A DNA stretch of 64,000 nt from Thalassotalea euphylliae (GTDB taxonomy: Bacteria > Pseudomonadota > Gammaproteobacteria > Enterobacterales > Alteromonadaceae): positions 2,542,001 to 2,606,000 of the forward strand of contig NZ_QUOU01000001.1 in the NCBI RefSeq assembly GCF_003390335.1, given 5' to 3'. Under the pieces are notes generated by a model. It saw only the letters and a program-made list of their open reading frames with translations, did not search any database and was not told the origin of the DNA. A program made the position numbers and the translations under genes. Shown here piece after piece: positions 18,330-26,897 of this stretch (position 1 is the first letter of the stretch; the number at the start of each line of letters is the position of its first letter).

Positions 18330-18689
18330 ATGCGCCACATCAAACTCATCATCACGCTGATTCTCTTACCGATAGTTCACACCTCTTTCGCATCAGAAAG
18401 GATAAAAATGGGGGTAACATGGTCGTATTCGGCCAGCGGTTTTTTCGATCCTAAAGTCAATGAACTTGTTGCTAAAGAAATAGTAGCGAATTCTCCGGCT
18501 GATAAAGCAGGCTTAAAGGTCGGAGATAAAGTTAAATCGATAGAGGGTTGTCAAATTCCTGGTTGTCCGGCCACTAAAGCTAAGTCATACTTAACATCGA
18601 AATCTTTGAATCAGCTAAAGCTTATGGTTGAAACTCAACAAGGTACGGCTAAAACTGTAATAGTAAGTTTGGCACTTCATTCAACCTAA
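18330..18689 (+). CDS. Small periplasmic PDZ-domain protein
   Basis: I chose the ATG at 18330 because AAGGAAG lies just before it, and it gives a clean signal peptide (MRHIKLIITLILLPIVHTSFA). The mature part is nearly only a PDZ domain (VAKEIVANSPADKAGLKVGDKVKSIEG), with two cysteines in GCQIPGCP that could form a disulfide. There is no protease domain. It may present or bind a partner in the periplasm. About 119 residues. Confidence 0.75.
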   Translation: MRHIKLIITLILLPIVHTSFASERIKMGVTWSYSASGFFDPKVNELVAKEIVANSPADKAGLKVGDKVKSIEGCQIPGCPATKAKSYLTSKSLNQLKLMVETQQGTAKTVIVSLALHST

Positions 18690-18792
18690 ATAAGTCAACA
18701 TATCGAGAACGAGAGTATGGCTTAATGCAAAATAGCAATATTAGTTGCTAGCGTTTTTTTAACAGGGCTAATTTTACACAACGGAGCCGCAA

Positions 18793-19088
18793 ATGGACTT
18801 GAATTTCAACGAATATTCATTAGACGCATTATATCAATCCTTTGAAAGTGTTGATGACATTGAGTACCCAGACAGAGCCATAAACATACTAAGCTTACTA
18901 TTCAGAAGCCTGGCTTGTCTATAAATCAACTTAAAGCTTTGTATGAACCTAGCATTGGTTTAGAAGCTATTGGCACCTTGCCAGTATTTTCTGCAATCGC
19001 TAGTGATTTATTACTTTCGAATAATGAGGTGCAATACAAATTGAACCGTCTGTTGCCTCAGCTACCAATCGCTCAGCAATCAACATAG
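18793..19088 (+). pseudogene. Frameshifted small gene of unknown function
   Basis: The ATG at 18793 starts 43 codons (MDLNFNEYSLDALYQSF ... EYPDRAINIL) that end at TAA 18922-18924. From about 18885 a different frame reads well to TAG 19086-19088 (LTIQKPGLSINQLKALYEP ... NNEVQYKLNRLLPQL). One single-base shift around 18870-18905 would join them into one protein of about 98 residues. I do not recognise the second half; the first resembles short helical leader segments of larger bacterial proteins. The flanks 18690-18792 and 19089-19284 show no other gene. Confidence 0.5.
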
Positions 19089-19284
19089 ATTGACATATTT
19101 AACTCGCGGTGATGCACAAAAGCTAACTAAATATGAGTTTTAGCCTGTTCTCAGTTCGCAAGCACCATCCTTTAACGTTTAAAAGTAACTTTAAGCGCTA
19201 AAACGTGGTGCAAATTATTGACTATAAAAAACATATGATTGAGTTGTTGTTTAAATGCCTCATCAAACACAACTCGCCTTCTCC

Positions 19285-20463
19285 TTAGCTGTTGTTCAAT
19301 AAATTCACAAAATACTGATACATAGCTTTTCTTGATTGGTAGCTTGCAGGTGTCATCGCCCCTTCCCAATTAGCATTAACAGCAACAACTAATTGGTTCT
19401 CAGGGTCGACAAATAACCCTTGGCCATAAATACCTTTTCCTTCAAAGTGACCTTTTGCTGACGTCCACCATTGAAAACCGTAACCTTCGCCTTCATCCAA
19501 CTCAACTTGATTAGATGCTGCTTTAGCAAACCAGTTTTCAGGAACAATAGACGTGCCATTGACTTGTGCACCGTTCAAGACAAAGTCGCCAAATAAGGCA
19601 AAATCTCTCGCCGTTGCTTGAATGCAGCAACCGCTAATTTCGTGATTAGTTGGGCCGAGTAGCCAAGAGGCGTCCTTTTGCACGGCCAAATGTGACCATA
19701 CTTTCTCTGACAAATAACTCGACAGTGTTTTCCCGGTGGCTTGGCTCACCAGTAAACCAATTAACCCCGTCTCGCCTGTGCTATATGAGAATTCGGAACC
19801 TGCTGGTTTAGCGCGGCCAAGATGGCGCATATAACTGACTGTGGCGTCCAAACCCGGCTCTGGCGTATGAAAATTGAATTTCGACACATCTGAGTCAGGA
19901 TCGTAATAATCTTCATCCCAAGCCACCCCCGATGTCATGGTCAGCACTTGCTCTATCGTAACTTGATCATAAACACTGCCCTTTAAATCAGGAATATAGT
20001 TGGTGATTTTATCTTGCAGGCTGTTAATGTAACCATCTTTAATCGCAGCACCAACCAAGGTTGAGGTAAACGATTTGGCAACCGAAAAGCTCGTCCACTT
20101 ATCGCTGCTAGTTAGCCCTAGACCATATTTTTCATAGCGAAGCTGTCCATTTTGCAGTACCACCAAAGCGGCAATACGCTGCTCTTCAAAAAATTTATCG
20201 ATTGCGCTGTCTGAAACTTCTAGCGGCTGTGTTAACGACAGCGAGTGAGGGCGTTCACCTTTCTCAATGACATTAAAAGGAATAACATTTAATTGTTCGA
20301 GTGTTTGAAAGCCAGCATCGCGCTGCGCAGTAGTCCATAGTAAAACATTGGTATTTTCCGGCTGGTTTAACATCAAGTAACGGATGTTTTTATCAAGGCT
20401 AAACCAATAACCAACGCCTGCCGCGATAATGGCCACTAAAATTGCACCAATCCATTTCCACAT
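19285..20463 (-). CDS. Serine hydrolase, class C beta-lactamase / NylB-like fold
   Basis: About 392 residues. After an N-terminal membrane anchor (residues 3-22) comes a penicillin-binding-like hydrolase domain. It has SVAK (Ser127, Lys130) as the SxxK active site and YST (227-229) as the YxN-type motif; the third box is degenerate (YGFQWWTS ... GIYGQGLFVDP). This pattern fits the 6-aminohexanoate-dimer hydrolase/esterase branch better than true AmpC. It should act at the outer face of the inner membrane. A single gene with no obvious partner. Confidence 0.85.
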   Translation of the reverse strand: MWKWIGAILVAIIAAGVGYWFSLDKNIRYLMLNQPENTNVLLWTTAQRDAGFQTLEQLNVIPFNVIEKGERPHSLSLTQPLEVSDSAIDKFFEEQRIAALVVLQNGQLRYEKYGLGLTSSDKWTSFSVAKSFTSTLVGAAIKDGYINSLQDKITNYIPDLKGSVYDQVTIEQVLTMTSGVAWDEDYYDPDSDVSKFNFHTPEPGLDATVSYMRHLGRAKPAGSEFSYSTGETGLIGLLVSQATGKTLSSYLSEKVWSHLAVQKDASWLLGPTNHEISGCCIQATARDFALFGDFVLNGAQVNGTSIVPENWFAKAASNQVELDEGEGYGFQWWTSAKGHFEGKGIYGQGLFVDPENQLVVAVNANWEGAMTPASYQSRKAMYQYFVNLLNNS

Positions 20464-20639
20464 ATTGTTATCCTGTTGATTTAATTTTTATTAGTGCTGT
20501 TATTACCTACGATAGACCGAGCCAAGCTGTTTGTAAATTACTCAATTGTTCTTGGGCAAAGACGAAGGTGATGGTTTCACAATATACTTTCGAGTTACAT
20601 TACTGTCGGCTCCCCCCCTCTTCCCAAAAGCCATGAGGT

Positions 20640-20821
20640 GGGATTTGGCAGAAATATACTTGCTTGCTCAAGCTGGGGAAAGCATTGCGAAGGTTGGCAA
20701 TAATGGTTACTCATGTAACCCTCATATACACGTAGGGGCATGGAAAGACAACCTGCCACTGCAAATTCGGTTTGATCAAAAAACCTTAGAATTGAAAGAT
20801 CGAAACAGTGCCAATAACTGA
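20640..20821 (+). pseudogene. 3' remnant of an M23 (LytM) metallopeptidase gene
   Basis: The reading AEIYLLAQAGESIAKVGNNG ... NPHIHVGAWK is the C-terminal part of a LytM/M23 domain, including the HxH zinc motif (HIH) before the last strands. The catalytic N-terminal half is absent and the upstream bases have no related coding. The frame ends at TGA near 20819-20821. It is best read as the tail of a deleted peptidoglycan endopeptidase gene. Confidence 0.6.
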
Positions 20822-20919
20822 CATTCAGTCGGCGCTAAGTAAGCATTTGTCAAAGCCGTTTGCGCTTGGGCAAGTATCAGCCCATTAATCGTTTGTTTAA
20901 TATTAAAAAAGGATCTTTT

Positions 20920-21150
20920 ATGGATAGTAAAATAGTTATTGCTCTTATTGTCTCTGGCGCGATTATCATAATCGCTGCTTCGGTTGGGTACACAATGCAG
21001 GTCAATGCGATGACTTCTGCATTTGCTGCTGGTTTTCAGGGCAACATTAACCTGACTGTGACGCCATTTTTTATGACATCTGCTATCGGCGGTTTCTTGT
21101 CTTTGGTTGGTGTCGCTCTGAGCTTTAAGCAACACAAGCAATATAGTTAA
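20920..21150 (+). CDS. Small membrane protein, two helices
   Basis: The ATG at 20920 follows AAAAAAGGAT and gives 76 residues; the longer open frame upstream lacks a ribosome site. Helices lie at about residues 4-25 (IVIALIVSGAIIIIAASVGY) and 50-68 (MTSAIGGFLSLVGVALSF). Between them is a short extracytoplasmic loop with GNINLTVTPF. I do not recognise the family. The good ribosome site and clean helices support a real gene. Confidence 0.55.
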   Translation: MDSKIVIALIVSGAIIIIAASVGYTMQVNAMTSAFAAGFQGNINLTVTPFFMTSAIGGFLSLVGVALSFKQHKQYS

Positions 21151-21255
21151 GCGCGTCCCGCCGCCACTTATCAATTAATTTGTTAAAACACTTAGTTAAC
21201 AAGCCAGTAAATAGTAATATCAGTGATAGTTTTCACGATCATAGAGAAATTCAAT

Positions 21256-21606
21256 ATGAAAACCGCCCTATTGTTTTTAAGTTTTTGTTTTTTGTTAACG
21301 TCATGCGCTACAGCCAATTCAGTAGCAAGTAGTGATAACCAGCAGCCTATCGTTTGGACACAAGGAGCAGATGTAGAAGCTTTTTGGGCAAGGTATGCAG
21401 CTTCAAAAAGCGGGCTGACTTGGGGAAAAACCGATACTTATCCCCCTTATAAGCAAGTAAAAGAAGGTGACACTTTGTTGATTGAGTTGAAGCAAGGCTC
21501 ATGCCTGATGGAGTTCTATCATAGCCGTTGGCGCCGAGCGAACGACGTTTGGCGCTGGTCTGAAACCATGAACTCTTTTGGCGGTTGCCCTTATGTTTTC
21601 GACTAA
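21256..21606 (+). CDS. Small lipoprotein of unknown function
   Basis: The ATG at 21256 gives a short lipoprotein signal (MKTALLFLSFCFLLTSC, lipobox LLTSC). The mature part of about 100 residues is rich in Trp and ends with a Cys (GGCPYVFD). A second Cys in KQGSCLMEFYHSRW could pair with it. No known domain is recognised. It is followed by about 350 bases without a gene before the TonB receptor. Confidence 0.6.
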   Translation: MKTALLFLSFCFLLTSCATANSVASSDNQQPIVWTQGADVEAFWARYAASKSGLTWGKTDTYPPYKQVKEGDTLLIELKQGSCLMEFYHSRWRRANDVWRWSETMNSFGGCPYVFD

Positions 21607-21728
21607 TTTCGGCCTGTTCTAGATAAATTTCACTGTTTATTGGGGTGATGTGGATAGGCAATAAAAATGTCCCCGTAATTGAGTTAGCCTTTCCTGATCA
21701 CACCCGCTATTTCCAGTGCAATAACAAA

Positions 21729-21758
21729 GTAAACCTTGCAACAATAGGTTTGCTTTTT
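21729..21758 (+). terminator. Terminator-like hairpin before TonB receptor gene
   Basis: AGTAAACCT (one mismatch) pairs with AGGTTTGCT across an eight- to nine-base loop and is followed by TTTTT. It may end the lipoprotein transcript about 120 bases upstream. The stretch 21607-21959 otherwise contains only this and the next inverted repeat. Confidence 0.45.
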
Positions 21759-21761
21759 AAA

Positions 21762-21794
21762 TTAAACAGGCTTAACACGCACTCGCCTGTTTAA
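21762..21794. repeat. Perfect 10-bp inverted repeat in TonB receptor leader region
   Basis: TTAAACAGGC and GCCTGTTTAA pair perfectly across 13 bases. It lies about 165 bases before the receptor start. It could be a second terminator or an operator. No Fur-box-like sequence was found here. Confidence 0.5.
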
Positions 21795-21959
21795 TTCCAC
21801 ACTTATCTTCCTCACATCTACTCGTCACTTGCACCCCTAAATTGTGCTCCTAGCTTGTAATGGTGCTTGTGCTTCCGCAGACAACCCCAAGCTAACACTC
21901 ACTTTACAAATAAGTAAAGCATCCATAACAACACACTTTTATTGTTAAAGGGATTAAGG

Positions 21960-24161
21960 TTGAATACTAAAAACAAAAAATTTCCAATCGCACTGCTCTC
22001 TCTCGCCATTGGCTCTTCATTTGGTATCGCACAGGCAGATAACCTGCCTGCGAGTGAAGATGAAATCGAAGTCATTACGGTAACAGGTTCGGTCTCTCGC
22101 TTTGGTGCGACAAAATCAAACACACCGATTGTTGAGACCTCGCGCTCAGTATCAATTGAAAGCCTTGACGCAGCATTAGAGAAAGGCTCATTAAACCTTT
22201 CTCAAATGGTATCTTACATGCCGGGGATTACCACCGAGCGCAATGGTTTTGCGACACGTGTCGATAATATTTCGATTCGCGGTTTAAGAGCGCCACGTTA
22301 TCGCGACTCTATTCAGGAGCAATTTGGCAACTACAACTCACCGCGCGCAGAAATTTACACGTTTGAACAAGTTGAAGTTCTGCGTGGCCCTGCATCCGTG
22401 CTTTATGGCCAAGGCTCGCCGGGCGGCATCATTAACTACGTGAGTAAAACCCCTCGCCCTGAAAACTTCGGTGAAATTTATGCACAAATTGGTAACCACG
22501 ATCGCCAACAGCTAGGCGTAGATATTAATCGTGTATTAAACGATGATGCCTCGCTACAGGGGCGACTTGTGGGAATATACCGCGATTCAGGAACGCAAAT
22601 TGAAGAAGTAAACGACGACACACTTGTTTTAATGCCTTCGGTTACTTTTATGCCATCAGAAGATACGACGCTCACATTGATTGGCTTGTACCAAGATTCT
22701 GATGCCGATACCGCTGCACAATTTTTACCCGTACAAGGCACATTAACACCACTTGCCGATGGTAGCTTCTTAAACAGCAACGTATACGCGGGCGAGCCAG
22801 GCTTCAATAAAATTGAAACTGAATCGACACAGGTAACCATGCTTGTTGAACATATGATTAATGATGATTTTACCTTAAACGCTACTGCGCTGTGGCGTGA
22901 CGGTGAAGGCGACTATCATCAAGCGTGGCCAACTTTTAACCCGCAACTAGGCAGTCGTTACCTCAATGATTTACTCGTTCAGCAAGGTTTAGTGCCTGCA
23001 GGTGTGCCTACTGGCTTTACCGATACCACTGTACCGCGTACTTTCTACCAAGCTGATAACCGATTTGAACAGTACGCATTTGATGTACGCTTGTCTGGCG
23101 AATTTGACACTGGTCGTTTATCGCACGAAGTGTTAGTTGGCGCACAATACCAAGATATTGAGACCGATAGCAATCGCAGTAACTACGCCGGCGGTGGCGT
23201 ACTTTCTGGCGATTTTCGCTATGTATTAGACTTAGCGAATCCTTTATACACTGGTGCTCCTGATCAAGCAATTTTCGATGCCATTTACCAAGACCAACCT
23301 ACCAATCAAGTCGAAGATTTAGGTATTTACCTTTCTGATCAAATCTCAGTTGATAACTGGCGCATTACCCTTGGCGCGCGTTACGACAGCGTTGATAACA
23401 AAACGCGCAGCGATATTGGCGATACAGCCCAAAACAGCTCGCAAGATGATGATGCCTTATCGTTAAGTGGTGGTCTGTTGTACAAATTCGATAATGGTAT
23501 TTCACCTTATATCAACTATTCAGAATCGTTTGAAACCGTTGTTGGTTTGACGGATACGGGCGAACAACTTGAACCACAAGAAGCTGAACAGATCGAAATT
23601 GGTGCTAAGTATGAACCAACCAGTTTCCCTGGTTTCTTTACCTTAGCTTACTTTGAAATCGACATTACCAACTTACCAGATCCAAACAGTTTCCCGGGTC
23701 AGCAAGGTCAGCAAGGTCAGCAGCAAGGTGAATCAACGCTTAAAGGTGTTGAGTTTGAAGGTAAGTTCCAAGTGGGCGAATTTGATATTCAACTAGCTTA
23801 CACCGACTTAGACACAGAAGACCAAGACGGCCTGCAGTTATCTTCAATTCCAGATACCACAGTATCTGCTTGGGTTACTTGGCAACCTGAAAACTTATTA
23901 CCAGGTTTTCGCATCGGTGCGGGTGTTCGCCACGTCGGTGAAAGTGTCTCTGAGTTGAATATTGCCCCTGTGCGATACGTAACACCAGATTACACGCTTG
24001 CAGATTTAATGCTGGGCTACACTTTCAGTGCGAACTTAGATTTTGCCCTAAACGTGCGTAACCTAACCGACAAAGACTACCAAACATCTTGCCTGTTCCG
24101 TGGCGATTGTTTCCCTGGTGTTCGTCGCTCGGTTAACGCAACCGTAAAATACAATTTTTAG
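21960..24161 (+). CDS. TonB-dependent siderophore receptor
   Basis: An outer-membrane receptor of about 733 residues. After the signal peptide comes a TonB box region (EIEVITVTGSV), the plug domain with VEVLRGPASVLYGQGSPGGIINYVSK, and the 22-strand barrel ending in the usual aromatic terminus (NATVKYNF). The plug motifs match the siderophore branch (FhuA/FoxA-like). The TTG at 21960 is preferred because AAAGGGAT lies about seven bases upstream and it keeps a normal signal peptide. A short GlnGln-Gly repeat (GQQGQQGQQQG) lies in an extracellular loop near residue 580. The ligand is unknown. Confidence 0.9.
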   Translation: MNTKNKKFPIALLSLAIGSSFGIAQADNLPASEDEIEVITVTGSVSRFGATKSNTPIVETSRSVSIESLDAALEKGSLNLSQMVSYMPGITTERNGFATRVDNISIRGLRAPRYRDSIQEQFGNYNSPRAEIYTFEQVEVLRGPASVLYGQGSPGGIINYVSKTPRPENFGEIYAQIGNHDRQQLGVDINRVLNDDASLQGRLVGIYRDSGTQIEEVNDDTLVLMPSVTFMPSEDTTLTLIGLYQDSDADTAAQFLPVQGTLTPLADGSFLNSNVYAGEPGFNKIETESTQVTMLVEHMINDDFTLNATALWRDGEGDYHQAWPTFNPQLGSRYLNDLLVQQGLVPAGVPTGFTDTTVPRTFYQADNRFEQYAFDVRLSGEFDTGRLSHEVLVGAQYQDIETDSNRSNYAGGGVLSGDFRYVLDLANPLYTGAPDQAIFDAIYQDQPTNQVEDLGIYLSDQISVDNWRITLGARYDSVDNKTRSDIGDTAQNSSQDDDALSLSGGLLYKFDNGISPYINYSESFETVVGLTDTGEQLEPQEAEQIEIGAKYEPTSFPGFFTLAYFEIDITNLPDPNSFPGQQGQQGQQQGESTLKGVEFEGKFQVGEFDIQLAYTDLDTEDQDGLQLSSIPDTTVSAWVTWQPENLLPGFRIGAGVRHVGESVSELNIAPVRYVTPDYTLADLMLGYTFSANLDFALNVRNLTDKDYQTSCLFRGDCFPGVRRSVNATVKYNF

Positions 24162-24175
24162 TCGATAAGCAGCAC

Positions 24176-24214
24176 TAAAAAAGCCAGTTAGCGTTTCCGC
24201 TAACTGGCTTTAAT
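24176..24214. terminator. Bidirectional terminator between two TonB receptors
   Basis: AAGCCAGTTAGCG (24181-24193), a TTTC loop and CGCTAACTGGCTT (24198-24210) form a 13-pair perfect stem. A-runs precede and T-runs follow it, so it can stop both convergent transcripts. Confidence 0.9.
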
Positions 24215-24269
24215 TATACGAGAGCTAATTTTCGCTATTTTAAGCTAAATTATGCTTTAGCGACTGAGC

Positions 24270-26504
24270 TTAGAAAGTTGCAGAGTAGCGTAAACCGAAC
24301 TCGCTCGCATCGTTACTCATGATCACTAAGATGTAATCACCTGTGTTTAAGCGTGCATCTTCGTAGCGCTCGTCAAAAATGTTACGACCGTATAGTGAGA
24401 TATCCCAGTCAGCACCTGCGGGCGCGTACTTGATGTCAAAATTAACTGTGGTACGACTTTCAATTTCCGTCATACGACGTGCATCTGATGTTGGCTCACC
24501 GTACATTTCGTCGCGGTAAGAAATATCCATACGCGAAGTAATCAGGGCACCGTTTTCAAGTGCAAACTCGTAAGATGGGCTAATTGATGCCGTCAAATCT
24601 GGCGTTAATGGTGCAACTGGCTTGATGCCGTCTTGCTCATCAACGTCAACATCCATAAAGCCAAAGCTCGTGTGTAACGTAAAGTTATCCGTTACTGAGT
24701 AAGTACTTTCAAACTCAATACCACGAGAAGTTTGCTCAACAATTAAGTTGTTTGTGTCAAAACCGGCATCCGTAGCGGTGTTTACTTGGTACGGTAAATC
24801 TTCATATTCAGTGTTGAAGAACGCAACACTCATGCTGAAATCAGGGGTTAGTTGACCTTTAAAACCAGTCTCATAGTTAATTGCGCTAATGTTGTCACTT
24901 GCTAAAAAGCCATTATTCGCTTGAACCGCAGCTGCAGCTTGCTCAAGGTTGTCGAAGCCACCTTCAGCAAAGAACTGGCCGATTAAAAAGTATGGACGTG
25001 CTGGGAACTGGCCTGATTGGTAACCAGTTTGAATGGTACCGTACCAGTTTAAGCCGCTATCAAAAGTATAGTTTGCCGCTAATTCCCAAGAGAATTCATC
25101 CCAATCACGCTCAGAAAATACCGTACCGACAGGATCGAATACGTTTGCCGATGCTTCTTTCTCATCTTCGGTGTAACGAATACCACCAGTAACACGTAAT
25201 TCGTCAGTCCAGTCGTAGCCTACATTTAAGAATACCGCTTTACTTGTTGTTTTTTGATCTAACTCAAGCTTAGTTGGGCCACCATTGAAAATCGCTTCTG
25301 AAGCATCTTGGCGGTTGCTACCTTCTTCTTCGAACCAGTATAAACCCGTGACGAAATCGACATCACCAACATAGCCATTAAATTGCAATTCAACAGAGGT
25401 TTGGTCTGCCTCACCGCGCTCTGGGAAGTGATCTAGCGCAACAATGGTGCCATCGTCGTCAAGACCTGCTTTGTATTCAGAAGAACGCTTACTGAAAATG
25501 AGCTTAGCGCCTAACTCATCAGTAATGTTGTAATCTGCCGTCAGTGAGAAGCCATCCGCTTCATTGCTGACTTCTGAGGTTTCAATCGTGCCACTGGCAT
25601 TGTCATAAGGATCAGCGGTAACGTCTGAGTTACGTAAACCACTTTGGTAGTAACGGCCATTTGGCAGCTCGTCAATTAACGTAGTGTAAGGACGCGTACC
25701 ACCTTCACCATCATTCATATCCGCGGTTAACGTGAATGATAGATCTTCATTTACTGTGTATTTCGCAGAGAAACGACCATAGTATTCACGGTTTTCACCG
25801 ACATCGTATTTGGCATCTGGTAGGTTAATAAACTCACCTAAACCACCACGACGGTTGTAACCTAAATTGAAGTTAATTGCCAAGTTGTCAGTAATCGCCT
25901 GGTTAGTAAAGATGCTTGCTTTTACTCGACCACGGGTACCCACTTCTGTGCTAACTTTAGTGATTGCTTCTTCGTCTGGTTGTTTAGTGATGATGTTAAT
26001 TGCACCACCAATTGAGTTACGACCGTATAAAGTACCTTGAGGACCACGCAGTACTTCAATACGCTCGATATTTTGAAGGTTCCAGTTTTGACCAACCTGA
26101 CGACCTAAGTAAACACCATCAACGTAAACACTCACCCCCGGGTCTGTGGTAATCAAGTGGTCTTGCAAACCGATACCACGAATAAATGGGTTCGCTGATG
26201 AGTTGTGACCTGCTGAGAAACCGGTAATGTTTAGGTTTGGCACAAACTTACCAACATCGGTAATGTCGCTAATACCTTGAGACGCTAACGCATCGCCAGA
26301 GAATGCACTGATGGCAATTGGTACTTCATAAATAACCTGAGAGCGCTTTGTTGCTGTTACTGTGATTGATTCAATGTCTGAATTAGTATCAGCGTCTTCC
26401 GCTAGTACAGGAGTGGCAACAAATCCGGCTACGGCTAATGTAATGGCGGCTGAAATAGGATTTAAAGTACGGTGCAGATTGAATGGCGACTTAGTGGTGT
26501 TCAT
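24270..26504 (-). CDS. TonB-dependent receptor, broad marine type
   Basis: The ATG at 26504 follows AGGACAAGC; an upstream in-frame ATG at 26516 lacks it. A signal peptide (cut after VLAE region, about residue 36) precedes the TonB box (SDIESITVTATKR), the plug (IERIEVLRGPQGTLYGRNSIGGAINIITKQP) and a long barrel ending in an aromatic residue (LRYSATF). About 744 residues. The plug resembles the many receptors of Alteromonadales and sphingomonads that take up diverse organics rather than siderophores. The substrate is unknown. It is convergent with the siderophore receptor. Confidence 0.88.
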   Translation of the reverse strand: MNTTKSPFNLHRTLNPISAAITLAVAGFVATPVLAEDADTNSDIESITVTATKRSQVIYEVPIAISAFSGDALASQGISDITDVGKFVPNLNITGFSAGHNSSANPFIRGIGLQDHLITTDPGVSVYVDGVYLGRQVGQNWNLQNIERIEVLRGPQGTLYGRNSIGGAINIITKQPDEEAITKVSTEVGTRGRVKASIFTNQAITDNLAINFNLGYNRRGGLGEFINLPDAKYDVGENREYYGRFSAKYTVNEDLSFTLTADMNDGEGGTRPYTTLIDELPNGRYYQSGLRNSDVTADPYDNASGTIETSEVSNEADGFSLTADYNITDELGAKLIFSKRSSEYKAGLDDDGTIVALDHFPERGEADQTSVELQFNGYVGDVDFVTGLYWFEEEGSNRQDASEAIFNGGPTKLELDQKTTSKAVFLNVGYDWTDELRVTGGIRYTEDEKEASANVFDPVGTVFSERDWDEFSWELAANYTFDSGLNWYGTIQTGYQSGQFPARPYFLIGQFFAEGGFDNLEQAAAAVQANNGFLASDNISAINYETGFKGQLTPDFSMSVAFFNTEYEDLPYQVNTATDAGFDTNNLIVEQTSRGIEFESTYSVTDNFTLHTSFGFMDVDVDEQDGIKPVAPLTPDLTASISPSYEFALENGALITSRMDISYRDEMYGEPTSDARRMTEIESRTTVNFDIKYAPAGADWDISLYGRNIFDERYEDARLNTGDYILVIMSNDASEFGLRYSATF

Positions 26505-26897
26505 GCTTGTCCTCAATAAAAAATGTAGTGTTTTTTTTGTGAGGTTTTAACTCTTCCGGGTGAGTACCAACCTTAATAAATGCAGCAGTTTCATTCACCA
26601 ACTCGGCTTAACTATTTCTGGTCATAAAACTTATGCGCACGCAAAACCGCCGACTGCATAAGCAGATGGACGAGAAATAAATAGAGTGAGTTAATTGAAA
26701 TGCACAGCGTTGCTGCTATTCGATTGGGCGGGCATGATACAACAAAACTTTAGAGACACAAAGCCGTATTTGAAATATTTCTGTCGTAATTTTGCAATGT
26801 GATTGCATCAACTCACACTTGTATTAGTAAATTTTCTAGTAAATACAGTTGGTTCAATTATGAATTTGTAAGCGCGACTTACCGTCGCAGGCAAACA
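26505..26897. other. Intergenic region, TonB receptor promoter side
   Basis: About 390 bases between two minus-strand genes. I see no gene, no strong hairpin and no clear operator. It must hold the promoter of the receptor gene, but no convincing -10/-35 pair could be picked. Confidence 0.5.

Noticed and set aside
18720..18792. Signal-peptide-like frame (AILVASVFLTGLIL) just before the two-frame gene.
   Set aside because: It has a stop upstream, no usable start codon and runs out of frame with the following gene.
20546..20639. Upstream part of the open frame that contains the M23 remnant.
   Set aside because: The residues before about 20640 do not resemble an M23 domain; only the later part is supported.
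21607..21959. Fur box before the siderophore receptor.
   Set aside because: No sequence close to GATAATGATAATCATTATC was found; only two hairpins are present.
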